Shown here: piece by piece, positions 51,701-63,179 of the stretch
Layout of the letters: each line of letters begins with the position of its first letter
How positions within the stretch are numbered: position 1 is the first letter of the stretch
Source of the DNA: Numida meleagris
Taxonomy: Eukaryota > Chordata > Aves > Galliformes > Numididae
Direction of reading: 5' to 3'
Assembly (NCBI RefSeq): GCF_002078875.1
Contig: NC_034413.1
Coordinates: 64,892,252 to 64,956,251, forward strand
DNA length: 64,000 bases
Notes under the pieces: model-generated
The model's database searches: none
Told to the model about the DNA's origin: nothing
The model's input: only the letters and a program-made list of their open reading frames with translations
Made by a program: the position numbers and the translations under genes

Positions 51701-53101
51701 CTCTGTCCTTTTGGTACTAAGGAGAGTTCTGCTTTTGTGAGACCTCCTGATAGGAACGTTTTGAGTTGAGGTGTTATCTGTGCTATAGATCATCATGAGG
51801 CTTTTTAAATACGCTTTTTTTTTGCTCTAGTCTAAGAATCTGGGTTTTGGCCTCAGTATTCCAAAGTGTACAAGCTTCTGTGTCATGTTAAATTCTTAAG
51901 ATGTTTACATTCTCTGAAGAATGAAGAGCTGGTCCTTAGAAGGCTAAATAGGCTGCTGGTATCGCAGTTTGCAAGTTCAGTATTATTGTGGCCTTTTTAT
52001 TTGCTTTAATCAATAGAACTATTTTAAAACTTCTGTGACAAATAAAACACCTACCAGGCAATATTCACTACTGAATAACTATTCATTTGCATCTTTGTTT
52101 CAGTTAATGATAACTATTATTCAGCTTACCACCTTTATGCGTTATTTCTAGACTTTCTAACTATATGACAGAGAAAAAATACAACAATTTTTAAGCCTCT
52201 CCCAAAACACTTTATTTGAAGGATGTGCATATAGCAAAGGGGCAAAACACGTATGTAGCACTCACAGATCCTGATTTTTTACTGTTGTGTTAGTGAGTGA
52301 CTGGGAAGCAAACAAAAAATCATTTATCTATTGCAGATTGTTCTTTGAACCATAGTTTTCTCTTGGGGGCTATAAAGCTTCAGTAAAACAAACAAAACTC
52401 CCTGACAATGAGATTAATTGTGAGAGCAGTGAAGACCTGTAGCTGTGAAACAGTGTTCAAATAGTGCAATGTCAGAGGCATGTGACTTTACCCAATCCAT
52501 CTTTACTCGTGCACAGCAACAGAGGAGAAGTACCTTTTCTGGTACAAGGTCAGGTGGCTTTGCTTAGATCTGCCAAGTCAGTCATGCGAATGTGTCAGAC
52601 TTTGCACTGGAATAACTGATAATTGTTCACAAGTTCATTTTCACCTGCTGTGCACTAGCAATCTCTGATGTGGAGCTGTTAATCTTTAAACAGCCACAGA
52701 CATTTACAAAGTGAACACATAGCTGCTGTCTAAACATCAGGATGGATTTTCTGTTATATATTGAATGTCTTAGGACCTCACTAATAGAGCACTGCATTAA
52801 AAAACACCTGTGAGCTCTTAGATTGATAATATGTTCACATTCACGTTTTCAATTTGTCGATGCGTTGACTTTCAGTGTACTAATGTGTTAGGAAGATGCT
52901 TAATAATTCTTTGCATTACAGCAGTCAGCGAGAATTAAGTTGGCTTCAAAACACCTAAATGTCTGTAGAATGGGAATTAATGTCAACACTCAAAGCTTAA
53001 GAGAAAGAATTGTCTTATCTAGGATTGTACTGACTTGACAGTGTCTGTGTTTCGAACTGTTGGCTTAAAGTTCCAAGTTTTTGCTGGAAGGAGGTCTCAG
53101 T

Positions 53102-53138
53102 ATTTGCATTTTAATTGCTGTAAATCCTAATTAGGATT
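53102..53138. promoter_or_regulatory. Candidate POU/homeodomain site cluster with 16-bp palindrome
   Basis: ATTTGCAT (POU octamer, 53102-53109), TTAATTG (53111-53117) and the perfect palindrome AATCCTAATTAGGATT (53123-53138, core TAATTA) lie within 37 bp in the intron before coding exon 3. The motifs are seen directly; enhancer activity is inference, and AT-rich DNA yields such motifs by chance. Confidence 0.25.
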
Positions 53139-53884
53139 GGAAAGATAAAAATAAAAATCTAAGTCATTTCTTAAATACTATTTTCCAACAAAAGTAACAT
53201 TTATGTCAGACTTAATGGTGTATTTTTCCACAACAGAAAGAAGCTATTACTTCTATCCAGACTTTTTAAACAAAAGTATTCATAAAAAAAATTAGGGTTT
53301 GAGTTTTTTCGTCATCTCCAAATGAGGACATGATACCCTTTTAAAGGGTTTTTTGTTTGTTTTTTTTTAGCTCTTTTCATGCTTTGGAAATTCAAGATGT
53401 GTAGATTAGCATCCCCAGGGCTCCAATTGCTTTGTCCTCTCTTTGTAATCTATATAAAAGTATGCATTGCTGGTACCTGTTTGAGATGGTCCCAGCTTTC
53501 CATGGAATACATAAGATATGCTTACCTCTGATTCCAGTCGAAGGAGAAAACACTAACAGTAGCAAGAATGATAGAAGCCTAGGAACAAAACGGGAGTGAG
53601 CTTATGTGGCAGTACAGGCACACTGAGCTAGATGTGCTAGGAAATATTGCCCAAGCCTTCTCTTCCAATATCTTACAAGAATGTTTCCTTTTTCTAACTA
53701 TAGTTCAGAATAGGTAACGTAGTAAGGATGGGAAAAGAAGCTTTCTTCTGAATTTTAATGTTATAACAAGTGCTACATAGTAGAACTCTTCAGCTGTGTC
53801 TGGATGTCTTAAATGGAGAGATTCATTAGGCTATCTGTTAGAACTGTAAAACAAAATTCAGTTATGGTCTGTGTTTCTCTTTAG

Positions 53885-53961
53885 ATCTCATAAATGGAGC
53901 CCAGGAACAGTGTGAATTGCCTCCTATGGATGGTTTTCCTCACTGTGAAGGGAAAATAAAG
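53885..53961 (+). CDS. MGAT5: MGAT5 coding exon 3: start of the cysteine-rich lumenal region
   Basis: The 77 nt exon completes codon 136 (G|AT, Asp) and encodes residues 137-161. It contains C145 and C156 in the conserved context CELPPMDGFPHCEGK. In mammalian GnT-V, cysteines of this segment are disulfide-bonded to later cysteines. The acceptor is CTCTTTAG (53877-53884) and the donor is AAG|GTAACT (53962-53967). It is too short to stand out as an ORF and was found by following phase and family sequence. Skipping it would shift the frame. Confidence 0.95.
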
Positions 53962-55197
53962 GTAACTGTGGACTCTTTTTAATTTGTTATGTTTTAAAAT
54001 GTTTATCTTGCTTAAAAACTGAATATACGTTGCAAGAAGTCACTACCCACTGGCGTAAAAGAAAAAAAAAAAATGGGTCAAAAAGATAATGTTTAGGAGC
54101 ACAAGTCACTACAAAACTTAGAACTTAGACTCCCAGCAGAGAAGTTGTTCTGTTTCCGAACAGAAAGCCATTGTCTTGTTCAGGGTGATGACGTCTATCA
54201 ATTTACCCTAAAATTTCATTTAGATGGGATGCTTTTAAAAAAAAAAATTGTTAAAAATAAGTAAATAAAACATGATCATAACATTCTGGTTTGGGGATTT
54301 ACATCTAATTCTCTGCAAATTGTACATTTTACTAGTTTTGCAGTTGGAAGGACTAAATATGGAAAATCATCAGACTTCCATTGGAAAGGAAAAACAATAA
54401 GCTTGCTGAAATTGAGATTTTTTTCCAAACTATGTTTCAAATGTAAGGAGACTGTTAATAGTTGGGCTAAAAGTAAAATTGCTGGATGTTCACGTATAAT
54501 TATCAAGTATTAAGATGTATTTACTGAAGGTGTAAACAACTGGAAAAGTACATGCAGAATTTTGTTACCTTTTTTCTGTAAATAAAACTCTTAAGCTCTT
54601 TTTTTTGTTTTTAGTTTTATTTTAATTTCAGTTTTTTTTATTTTTTTTAAAGATAATCTCTAATTGTTGAATCTCTGGCCTGAATCTTGGTCCATTTTTC
54701 ACATACTGGATGCGAAGTGCTATGTAATACATCATTTGGATGCTAAAATAAGAATGTAAATGAATTATTTGCTTCTTTGGAAATGTCAGCTTCTTGCCAG
54801 AATCAGGCAGATTCCAATCTTTGTAACTCAAACAGCTTGCTACATTCCATTGCAGCTGCAACAGGGGCAATAGAAGTCAACTCCAACCACACCCATACAT
54901 GTGAATCCTTGAATATATTTTCCTTTTGATATTTGCTTCTGTTTGCCTTGTTATCTTTTTGTATAAACTGTACTCAAATTTGGTATGTAATTACTTCCCC
55001 AATGTGATTGAATGCTGAGATACAGTGTGCTGCAAAATATTCCCAAACTTCCTTTCGGTTATTTGTCATTTTTGATTGTTTGGATATAGTGACTCACAGC
55101 TTTCCTCTGTTATTTTTGACTTCAGTGGGAAATAGTGTAATTTAGAGTTATTATGTGGTGCTTAGACCTAACAGACTGTATCTTTGTTTTGTTTCAG
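53962..55197 (+). other. MGAT5: MGAT5 intron between coding exons 3 and 4
   Basis: The intron is 1,236 bp, phase 0, with ends GTAACT...GTTTCAG. It is AT-rich with poly-A near 54060-54072, T-rich runs near 54600-54650, and nothing else recognisable. Confidence 0.85.
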
Positions 55198-55287
55198 TGG
55201 ATGAAAGATATGTGGCGATCGGATCCCTGTTATGCAAGTTATGGTGTAGATGGGTCCACGTGCTCCTTTTTTATTTACCTCAGTGAG
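55198..55287 (+). CDS. MGAT5: MGAT5 coding exon 4: conserved lumenal segment WMKDMWRSDPCYA
   Basis: The 90 nt exon is phase 0 at both ends and encodes residues 162-191, including C172 and C183. It matches the family segment running from the WMKDMWRSDPC block to CSFFIYLSE. The acceptor is TTTTGTTTCAG (55187-55197). The donor is GAG|GTCAGT (55288-55293), where C at +3 departs from GTRAGT. The frame runs on through the donor for about 19 codons to TAA 55345-55347, but that extension does not resemble the family (Glu-Asn-Trp-Cys is expected next), so the intron call is preferred. The next coding exon is not in the window. Confidence 0.93.
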
Positions 55288-58200
55288 GTCAGTCATTTTT
55301 TCATCCATTTAAGGGGAACATCATGGTGCCTCCATAGTTTTTGGTAACTATTTGCAAGCATTTCTCAAAACAAATCATAATTTTCTTCAGAAAACCACTA
55401 GAACAGAATTAAGAAATGTGTTGCTATTTTTCTGAAGTCCTCAGGTGTTTCTAGCGTGGAGAATCTTCACGTTTATAACTGAATTGGTGTAAATAGCCAC
55501 TGTTCAGTGAGTTTTCACTAGATATCCTTTTAACTGAAGTATGAAGCTTTAGCATAGATCTTTGCTTCTGAATACTTCTTCTGTTGTTTTCTCTGTAGCT
55601 GCTGAGGTAGCAGTAGACAGGAATATTAGGGGAGCTGTTTGGAATGTGAAATCTGGAAAGTGGAACAAGGTGGTAAATCCTCCTAGGAACCATGGTCGTT
55701 TACTGATGAGAGACTGTTTGGAATCTATTAACAGAAAATAATAACACCCCAATACCATTATTTTTGGGTGAATTTGCTGATACGTTGGTTAAAGTTTTTG
55801 GTATCTATCAGAACCAAAACCCAGTTTTGTACACAGCTGAGTACAGGGCTTGCCCTCATGTTTGTTTGTTTGTTTCTCAAGGATTTCCTGTTTCCTGAGT
55901 AATATTTGTTCTCCAAGAAGAAATTTTGTCAATGGAGTTTTACAGTGTGCTCAGTTATTAGCTTGTGGTGTACATGCCAGAAATAGTCATATGTATTTGG
56001 TCACTTGAACCTTTCCTTCTTATTAGTAAAATTTTGCTAACTTAACGGCAATTGATCTGGGTAGTAGTATAGATACATAGTGAATTTCTACCTGTAGAAA
56101 AGTTGGAGAGCTATTGTGGTTGCAGAATTGAGAAATTTCTTTAATTGTGTAGTTACTGCAAGATTTTGGGGGAATAGGTTGAGTTCTTGAATTCTGTATC
56201 TGAGGTTGAAACAGTAAGTCTATTATATAAGTAACTCAGTTGTAATGAAAGCAGATTCTGTTCAGTTACTCATTTAATGGTAGCTGAACTTCTCATGGCA
56301 TTGCTTTAAGCAGAAGTAATAGTTAAATGCGTATCCAAACTCCTATCTGAAGGAATAAAACATGCTGCCTTGAACCACAAATTTGACTCACTACAGTGCT
56401 AGCACTTAGTGATAATTTGTGGGCTATAAAGCTGGGATGGGAAAGTCACAGGATGATTCTTTTATTTATCTTGTTTGTTATAAAAGCTGAGTGTACAGTT
56501 TCATAGTAATCTGAAGTTGATCTAAGTTTCTACTGAAAGGTTATGTTTTAGTATTAGTGGAGTTCTATTTTTGCTGTGGTGTACTGTCAGCCAGCTGATG
56601 CTTCATGTTTTTAATGCAGATGTATCTTGGAAGTGAGGATACGTGTCAATGGAATGTGAGAATCTGATGTTCTTAAATGACGTATTAAATATTTTATATT
56701 CTTGTCACAGTGTTTTCTGTGACAATCTTCTCTGATCATCAGTTTTGAAAACTCTGTTGATGCTGTTAGTTTTTTTCATAATTGATATTTCAGCTCATCC
56801 TCGTGGCAAAATGCGAGTAGATGTTGTTCCTGATGCATCTTATGTTTCAGAATGTGACTTTTGCTTGTAAAGATGCAGATAACCACCATTCTAGTGCATC
56901 AGTTACATTGCTGTGTTCTCTCAGTCCTAAATGGAGTGCTTCAGCTTTCCAGGAAGGAAGCTGAGTACAGAATATTTGTGTTTTTATAAAATAATTTCTT
57001 AGGACTTTTTTGTTATTACGTACTATTTCCAGTTACTGAAATGCTAAATAGCATGGTGTAACTGTGTTGGAAACGTGACAGCTTCCTACATACATGAACG
57101 CTTGTTCTTTCACATATGAATGAAATTTCTGAAGGTATAGGGCAATTTGTGAACTCTTCCTTGCCCCAGCCTTTCTTTCCTTAATTTTTATTGTATGTGG
57201 TAGCTGTTATTGCTCCAGCAGCTAGGAACCACTGTCTTGGGTCAGGACCATGCTGTATTGTACTCATGTGTTAATGTGCCAAATAGATAGTACCTTCCTC
57301 AAATAAACTTCCAAGTCTACAGAGACTAGTACGCTAAGGGCGTTCTGATCTGGAGCTCAGTAGTGACAGTGGAAGTTGTATTCAAATTCTTTTGTTCATC
57401 TGAAACTTCAAGACTTCTAGGGAAATTTTGAATCAAACTTTCAGGACATTTGTGAAGCAGGGAAAAGTTACCGCTTAAAGCTCTGCATTCACTAGGTGTA
57501 TTATTTGGTAACGTTAAATGTCATGTATGTCAGTAAACATTAAGCCTTCTAGATGAAAAATTGTATTAGTAAACTACAGTTCAGTTATTCTTTTAGGAAA
57601 TCCTATGAGCTGTTGGCTTTTTGCTTGTAGGTTCACAGCTAGCAGGAAGTGGTATGAAGACACCATTTTCATCGTGCTAGTGGATGAAGTACATCTTGTA
57701 ACTGATAAATGGTGTAAGAAGATTCATTAGGTGTCACTTCTTACAATGCTGTGAAATAAGCTAGTCTATACTGAAATATTGTCTAAATTCCATTAACTGT
57801 AGAAGATTGTATCAAGTGCTTTTATAAATATTGTAGCTGTAGAACATTATACATTTTTCTGTCCATTTATGTTGTCTAATCTGCTAGCCAAAATATTTTA
57901 GAGGATTCATAGTATTTCTCTAAACCTTAAACCAAGATAATATAGGTAGATTAATTAAAGGACATATTGCTTTTCAAATGTACAGACTGTGTCAATTTAC
58001 GGAGGCCAAATGGTTGGTTTTTCAAGATTATAGGGATGTGAATTTTTCTTTAAGAAATGTAGAATTTGGGCAACTTCTTGTTTCATAATGGAACAAGAGT
58101 GCAATAAGTATCTTCTTCTGTGTGCATATTTGGAAACTTCATACAAAGATCTTATATTTATCTATTTATTTACATTTTGTACCCGTGACAGAATGTAAAA

Positions 58201-60505
58201 CTAATATTGGTTGAGCATGTTATTAACCTTGAGCTTAAATTTGGCATTCTTAATCCTATGATTAATTCCATGATTAATGCCCAGCAGCAGAGCTTGAAAG
58301 CTTAAATGTTTGCGAATGCAAGCATGAAATGAAATTCTAATAACACTACAATGTTGTGGATTTATGAGGTGCGTTGGCTCCTAAGGATAACTGGAAATGC
58401 TGTTGCAAGAGTAATTTGTCAAAGTGGACAGGGATGAAGAGTTGACAGTTTATAGTGTGGTTGTGCAGCTGAGTGATAAATGTGCCTACAGAGCTCTCAA
58501 GTCAAAACTGCTCATTTAAAATACTAAAATGGATTGTGGTTCTAGCAGGATATTAATGTTAAGATTTTTCACTTTAAGGTAGCAGCCTAGGAATAAGATG
58601 TTTGTGTACACATCCTCTGTTTGAAAGGGCAGTACGTGCATCAAATTATGTGTGCCTACTTTTGCTCTTAAGATCATATCTACAAATCCAGAGTGACAAG
58701 CATGTATGCCCTTTTGTACTCTTCTGGGATCTACTTTTTTCTCCTGAAATAGTTAACTTAGGATATTAAACTCATCTCTCTGTTGTAAATCAATTTCCAA
58801 CCTGTAAACAAAGGAGCACAAAATATTACATTTTGCTTTGTAATAATAATCAGAAACACAGTGAGACCTAGTAACACGCCAAGCCTTAGAAACAAAGCTA
58901 GGAGTAAAACTCAATCTCTGAGTAACTGTTTTGTGCCCTGGTTATGTTGTTAGCATGTGTGTCTGCAAAACAGAACCAGCTTTCTTTTCTGTAGAGCTTG
59001 TGCAAGTGCTAGCAGTTCTTGTTTGCTTTTTGTCCTGCAGGAATATGAATAATTGACAGCTCGCTTAACAGCTCTTCTCCGTTTTTCTTCTTATGCCTTG
59101 GCTGCTTGAGCAGATTGGCAAAGCATGGTAGCTAAGACATTCAGGTTTAGGTTTTTTATTTAAAGCTGTCCTGGACAGACTTGCAAATAAAGCTGCAAGG
59201 CTTTTGAATTTCTAACTTGCTGCTTTGCTGGAGGCACCAGATCACTCCAGGTGTAGGGTGTGCAGTACTCTGTAACTAGTTGAATGCTCTGTAGCCTCTG
59301 AGAGACTGGAGGAGATACAAATGTCCTGAAAAGCAAAACTAGGTTTGTATTTTCTGAAACCAGACTTTTATTTCCTGAATGACAGAGCAAGGCAGGGATT
59401 AGAAATTGCGAAATTTGTAGGTAAGCTAACTCTTCAGGTTTCTGAATACTTGGAACCTGGTCTCCTTTTAACTATGATACAAACTTATCCATGGAGAAAA
59501 GTTATTTCCTCTTAAAATTACCATTTGGTTATAAAAAGACAATTGTTTAACGCTACTCTACCGTTGGCACAGTTACAAATTTAATGGGTGACATTGCTTC
59601 TGGGGAGAAACATGAAAAAATGAATATCTAGACAGTAAAAAAAAATATGCTTCTCTGCAAGATGTCAGTTTGCAGCTGAAGAATAAAACTTTTAAAAATA
59701 TCATCTAGAAAATTATTTTGGGGCACAATTTCACAGCTTAACAACAACAACAAAATTGGAGGGATCTTAATGCTCCCTTTCTTCATCTAGACATTCCCTT
59801 CCTCTGAGGGGACTGCCTGCCACACAGGGGTGGGACTGCTGCTGGGCAGCTGGCAGCTGTAGTGCAAGGTACCACAGCTCAGGGAAGCTCCCTCTGTTTT
59901 TGTTCTTTTACTTTCTGAGACTTATGTGCTGGAGCTGGGCAGATTTCATGAAAGTCCCAGGCTTTGGATCTCCAACTCACCTTTCAGGTACAAGCACAAT
60001 GTTTGGTTCTCCTTTTCAAATTGAATTCAACACTTCAAAAGACTAAAGTTGCTTCAGTGACCAGTCTTTGAACTCCTGTAGCTTTTGCATGGCTCCTGCT
60101 GTACCACTGGAGAGAAGTCTTATTTTTGGTTCTTCAGACTTGAAAGAAACAGAATGCATGTGGTTTGGGTTTGTTTTTCTTCATTTGTTTATTTTACAGT
60201 AGTATTGTTCTTTACACTGCTACTTTTGCTGTGGGAGGTATAGAGCAGAAAAATGCAAACTGAAGGTGATATTGGATGTGGATTTGTTCCCAGAATGCAA
60301 ACTGTAGTCTGAAGCATGTTTTAGTGAAAACATGTGGTAGTCACAGTTTTACAGGTTCCTTAAAACCCTGTGGTTTTGCTACTTTCTTCAGTAATCTAGT
60401 TTCGATGTCAAAGTCCCATTTTCCCAGCTGCTGCTGCATGCATCAGATAGTTTCTAATAGTGAGGTGAGTTAACAATGTTTTGCGTTTCTTCTGTGCAGC
60501 ATGAC

Positions 60506-60865
60506 AAAGAATCATAGAATGGCTTGGGTTGGAAGGGACCTTGAAGATCATCAGGTTCCAGCCCCCCTGCCACAGGCAGAGTTGGCAACTGCTAAATCAA
60601 GTACTAGACCACGTTGCCCAGGGCCCCATCCAACCTGGCCTTGAACACCTCCAGAGATGAGGCATCCACAGCTTCTCTGGGCAACTTATTCCAGCAGCTT
60701 ACCACCCTCTCGGTGAAAAACTTCCCCCTGACATCTAACCTAAATCTTCCTTCCTTTAGTTTAAAACCATTCCCCTTCGTCCTATCACTATCTATCTTTG
60801 TCTTATCACTAAAAAGTTCATTTCCCTCGTGTTTATAATCTCCCTTTAAATATTACGGCCATAGC
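60506..60865 (-). mobile_element. CR1 LINE 3' fragment, antisense
   Basis: AAAGAATCATAGAATGGCTT and ggttggaagggacc are the reverse complement of a CR1 3' end. The match continues through the CR1 3' UTR (ccaacctggccttgaacacc; tctctgggcaac) into a degraded part near 60840-60865. The open frame at 60614-60838 (+) is a shadow of it. Confidence 0.9.
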
Positions 60866-60993
60866 ATTAAACCAACTGTCTTAAATACTAGACATTGTAC
60901 GTGTCCAACGCACTAATCTTATATTTTTGTTACCCTTGACAATTCCTTTTCACTCAGTGTGGCCCGGGCGAGCCAAAAAGCTGGACACCCATG
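60866..60993. mobile_element. Probable hAT-type DNA transposon end
   Basis: The stretch gacaattccttttc, cagtgtggcccgggcgagcc, aaaaagctggacacccatg resembles the terminal part of Charlie/hAT-like elements, whose ends read ...GGCCC..GGCCAAAA..GGACACCCCTG. Only one end is seen; the inner boundary with the adjacent CR1 is uncertain. The assignment is from memory of the family. Confidence 0.4.
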
Positions 60994-61016
60994 AAATACA
61001 GCACGATGTCAGGGAG

Positions 61017-61035
61017 AAAAAAAAAAGGGGGGGGG
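61017..61035. repeat. A10G9 homopolymer junction
   Basis: Ten A directly followed by nine G, close to the hAT-like end. Confidence 0.95.
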
Positions 61036-63151
61036 ACCAGAATAGTACCCTTGTCTGAAATGTAAAGCTTCAGAAACTTGAACTTCTTCAGAATCAGACA
61101 TGTCTCCCTAAGAAATTGAAATGCTGATGATGTTCAGTACTTTGTCCCCAAGTCATCTATTAGCATATTGGCCTGGATTTCAGAGACTGGGGCTCAGTTA
61201 TCTTTTCTATGTTGTGCACTTTTTAAAAGGGATTAGCATTCCTCTGTCTTGCTGGAAGATGCCTTAGATGCCAATGTAAGAGAGAAATAAAATTAAGCAT
61301 ACACTGCTGAAGTTAGATAAGAGCCCATTTGGGATTGCCTGTGGAAACAAACACCCGATGTTACCTGTATTCACTTCTCAGTTTCACTGAACAAACAAGC
61401 AGTCAGCCTGTACACCACAGATTATTTTTCACATCTTTAGAATGATTACCTAGCACTGAGCAAATGCTAGCAAAACAGAGATTTTTCAGCTTCTGGAAGT
61501 GTGAAGAAAGTCAGCTTCCTGATGGGAGCAGTTCTTTTGCCTCAAATTCATAAATGGCTTTTCTAAGAGAACAGTGAGCTCTCAACATGCTGTCTAATAA
61601 ATTTAAAGATGCACTGTCCTTCACTGGTTGTTGCAGCACTGTTTATTTCCTGCCCTGGAATTGACATGAGATACTTCATAGCAGTGCTTCACCGCGGATT
61701 CAGTGACGCTGAGTAATAACCACTCATCTCAAACGTAAAGAAACTGGTTTTGGTTTCCTTGCAGATGGGCTGCACCTGCCATGCAGAGGATCACAGGCTG
61801 AAGATTATGCCAGGTGTCTAGAGACTATCCTTCATCTTCTGCTTCGTTAAACTCTATTACTCTTTGAAGACTTAAAGAACTTTCTGCAGTTGTGGGAGAG
61901 CTTCTGGCAGAGCACTCATTCCACGTGGAAGGTGCCCAGACTGGCCATGCTAAAGACAATTGCCAGATTATTACAAGTATATTCAAGTTCCTTGCTCTGT
62001 CATGTAGCTGAGCACTGCAGTCCTGAGATCTCTCCTGTTTCATGACAGGAGAAAGGAAAATTTTTTCTTAGAAATAAGGAAAAATTATTGGGACAGATAT
62101 AAGCTGTAAAGGCTTTGTGAAACACGTTTTTTCTGATTTCCTGGGTTTGTTTGGGGAAGTGATCTTGGTGTTTACTTACTCATCCGCATGCTATATAACA
62201 GTAAATTCACTGTGAAAGTGGATTGTCTATGATGGGGGACTAGAGAAACTTTAGTTGTTTAAGCAGTTCAGTACACTTCACCAATCTATGTAATTGTGTT
62301 GCACTTAAATTTTGGGCTTCTAAAGTACCATCCAACCTAATTTTATGGAGCCATCTACATGCATTCTAGGCAGCACTGTGTCTGCTGTGATGCCAAAACA
62401 GGCAGGAAATGCTGGTCTTCTCAGGTGGACTTAACCTTAGGTCATACTCAAGAGACTATGCAATGCATTTGATTGGCAGTGAATTCAACACTAATTACAG
62501 GAGGCACAGCTGTACTTACTCATAAATATGACAGGAGAAAGATAAATATAGTCTGATCTGAATAATTGCATGTCACTCATCTGAAAAAGGGCAGTCTTTG
62601 AATCTTCAGTTGCTGCTTCCCAACAATCTTCTTTAACTGCTGTTCTGTGCTCTGATACCACATCCTTCCTATCAAATCATGTGTGTAGCAGTGTAGCAAT
62701 TGGTTGCTATGGAGAGAATAACACGGAAAAAGAACTGCTGCTAACCCTGTGAGAGAAACTTCATCCTGGAAAGGGGGGAGAGGATGTCCTAGTTCCTTCT
62801 TCAGAGCTTAGTTTATGCATTTTATTTTCTTAAATGATCAAATAAAATACGTAAATGAGTTGAACAGCAAGGTCTAAATACATACTGGTGCCCTCCTTCA
62901 TCTGGCTCAAACTTCTGGCTTTTGGCTACGTGATTATCTGTACCCAAACAAATACAAAGCTGTAGTATTTGTACACTTCTGATGGAGATTTCATCTAGAT
63001 ACACTTTAGCGATCTAATGACAAGGATTACTTCTGTAACAGTATGGCACAATACCATATTTCTAATTTCATACTTCAGCCTTAGGCATACGCGGTAACTT
63101 CTTGCTACTTATAATCATAAACATACACGTATGTATTTGTATGTTATTATC

Positions 63152-63179
63152 CACGTGCACTTTTTCCATTGTGCACGTG
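63152..63179. promoter_or_regulatory. Inverted repeat carrying two CACGTG E-boxes
   Basis: CACGTGCAC (63152-63160) and GTGCACGTG (63171-63179) form perfect 9-bp arms around a 10-nt spacer. Each contains a canonical E-box (63152-63157 and 63174-63179), the class bound by USF, MYC and CLOCK factors. Function is inference. Confidence 0.4.

Larger units (their letters stand above)
44087..53884 (+). other. MGAT5: MGAT5 intron between coding exons 2 and 3
   Basis: The intron is 9,798 bp, phase 1, with ends GTGAGT...TCTTTAG. It includes a short sense CR1 3' tail (about 48698-48763), T-rich runs (for example 48259-48269) and a 16-bp palindrome near POU and homeodomain motifs at 53102-53138. No credible exon of another gene was seen; the longest ORFs here are under 90 codons and lack recognisable protein features. 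Confidence 0.85.
38712..55287 (+). other. MGAT5: MGAT5 gene, coding span of the first four coding exons (partial gene)
   Basis: Joining 38712-38949, 43919-44086, 53885-53961 and 55198-55287 gives an open frame of 573 nt (191 codons). It reads as the N-terminal quarter of GnT-V (about 740 residues in mammals). This type II Golgi enzyme adds beta-1,6-GlcNAc from UDP-GlcNAc to the alpha-1,6-linked mannose of N-glycans, starting tri- and tetra-antennary branches. All junctions obey GT-AG and the phases match (1/1, 1/1, 0/0). Identity rests on recognising long stretches of the family N-terminus, such as [16 protein letters not shown] and WMKDMWRSDPCYA. The catalytic domain and stop codon lie beyond 64000. 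The upstream non-coding exon(s) and promoter were not found and are probably left of position 1. The close paralogue MGAT5B is unlikely, because the cytoplasmic tail and stem match the MGAT5 (A) form as I know it. Confidence 0.95.

Noticed and set aside
60614..60838. 74-codon + strand ORF
   Set aside because: Lies entirely within the antisense CR1 tail.
61755..61821. Acceptor-like TTTCCTTGCAG followed by a short open frame
   Set aside because: The frame stops within 19 codons and does not match the expected next MGAT5 segment (Glu-Asn-Trp-Cys...).
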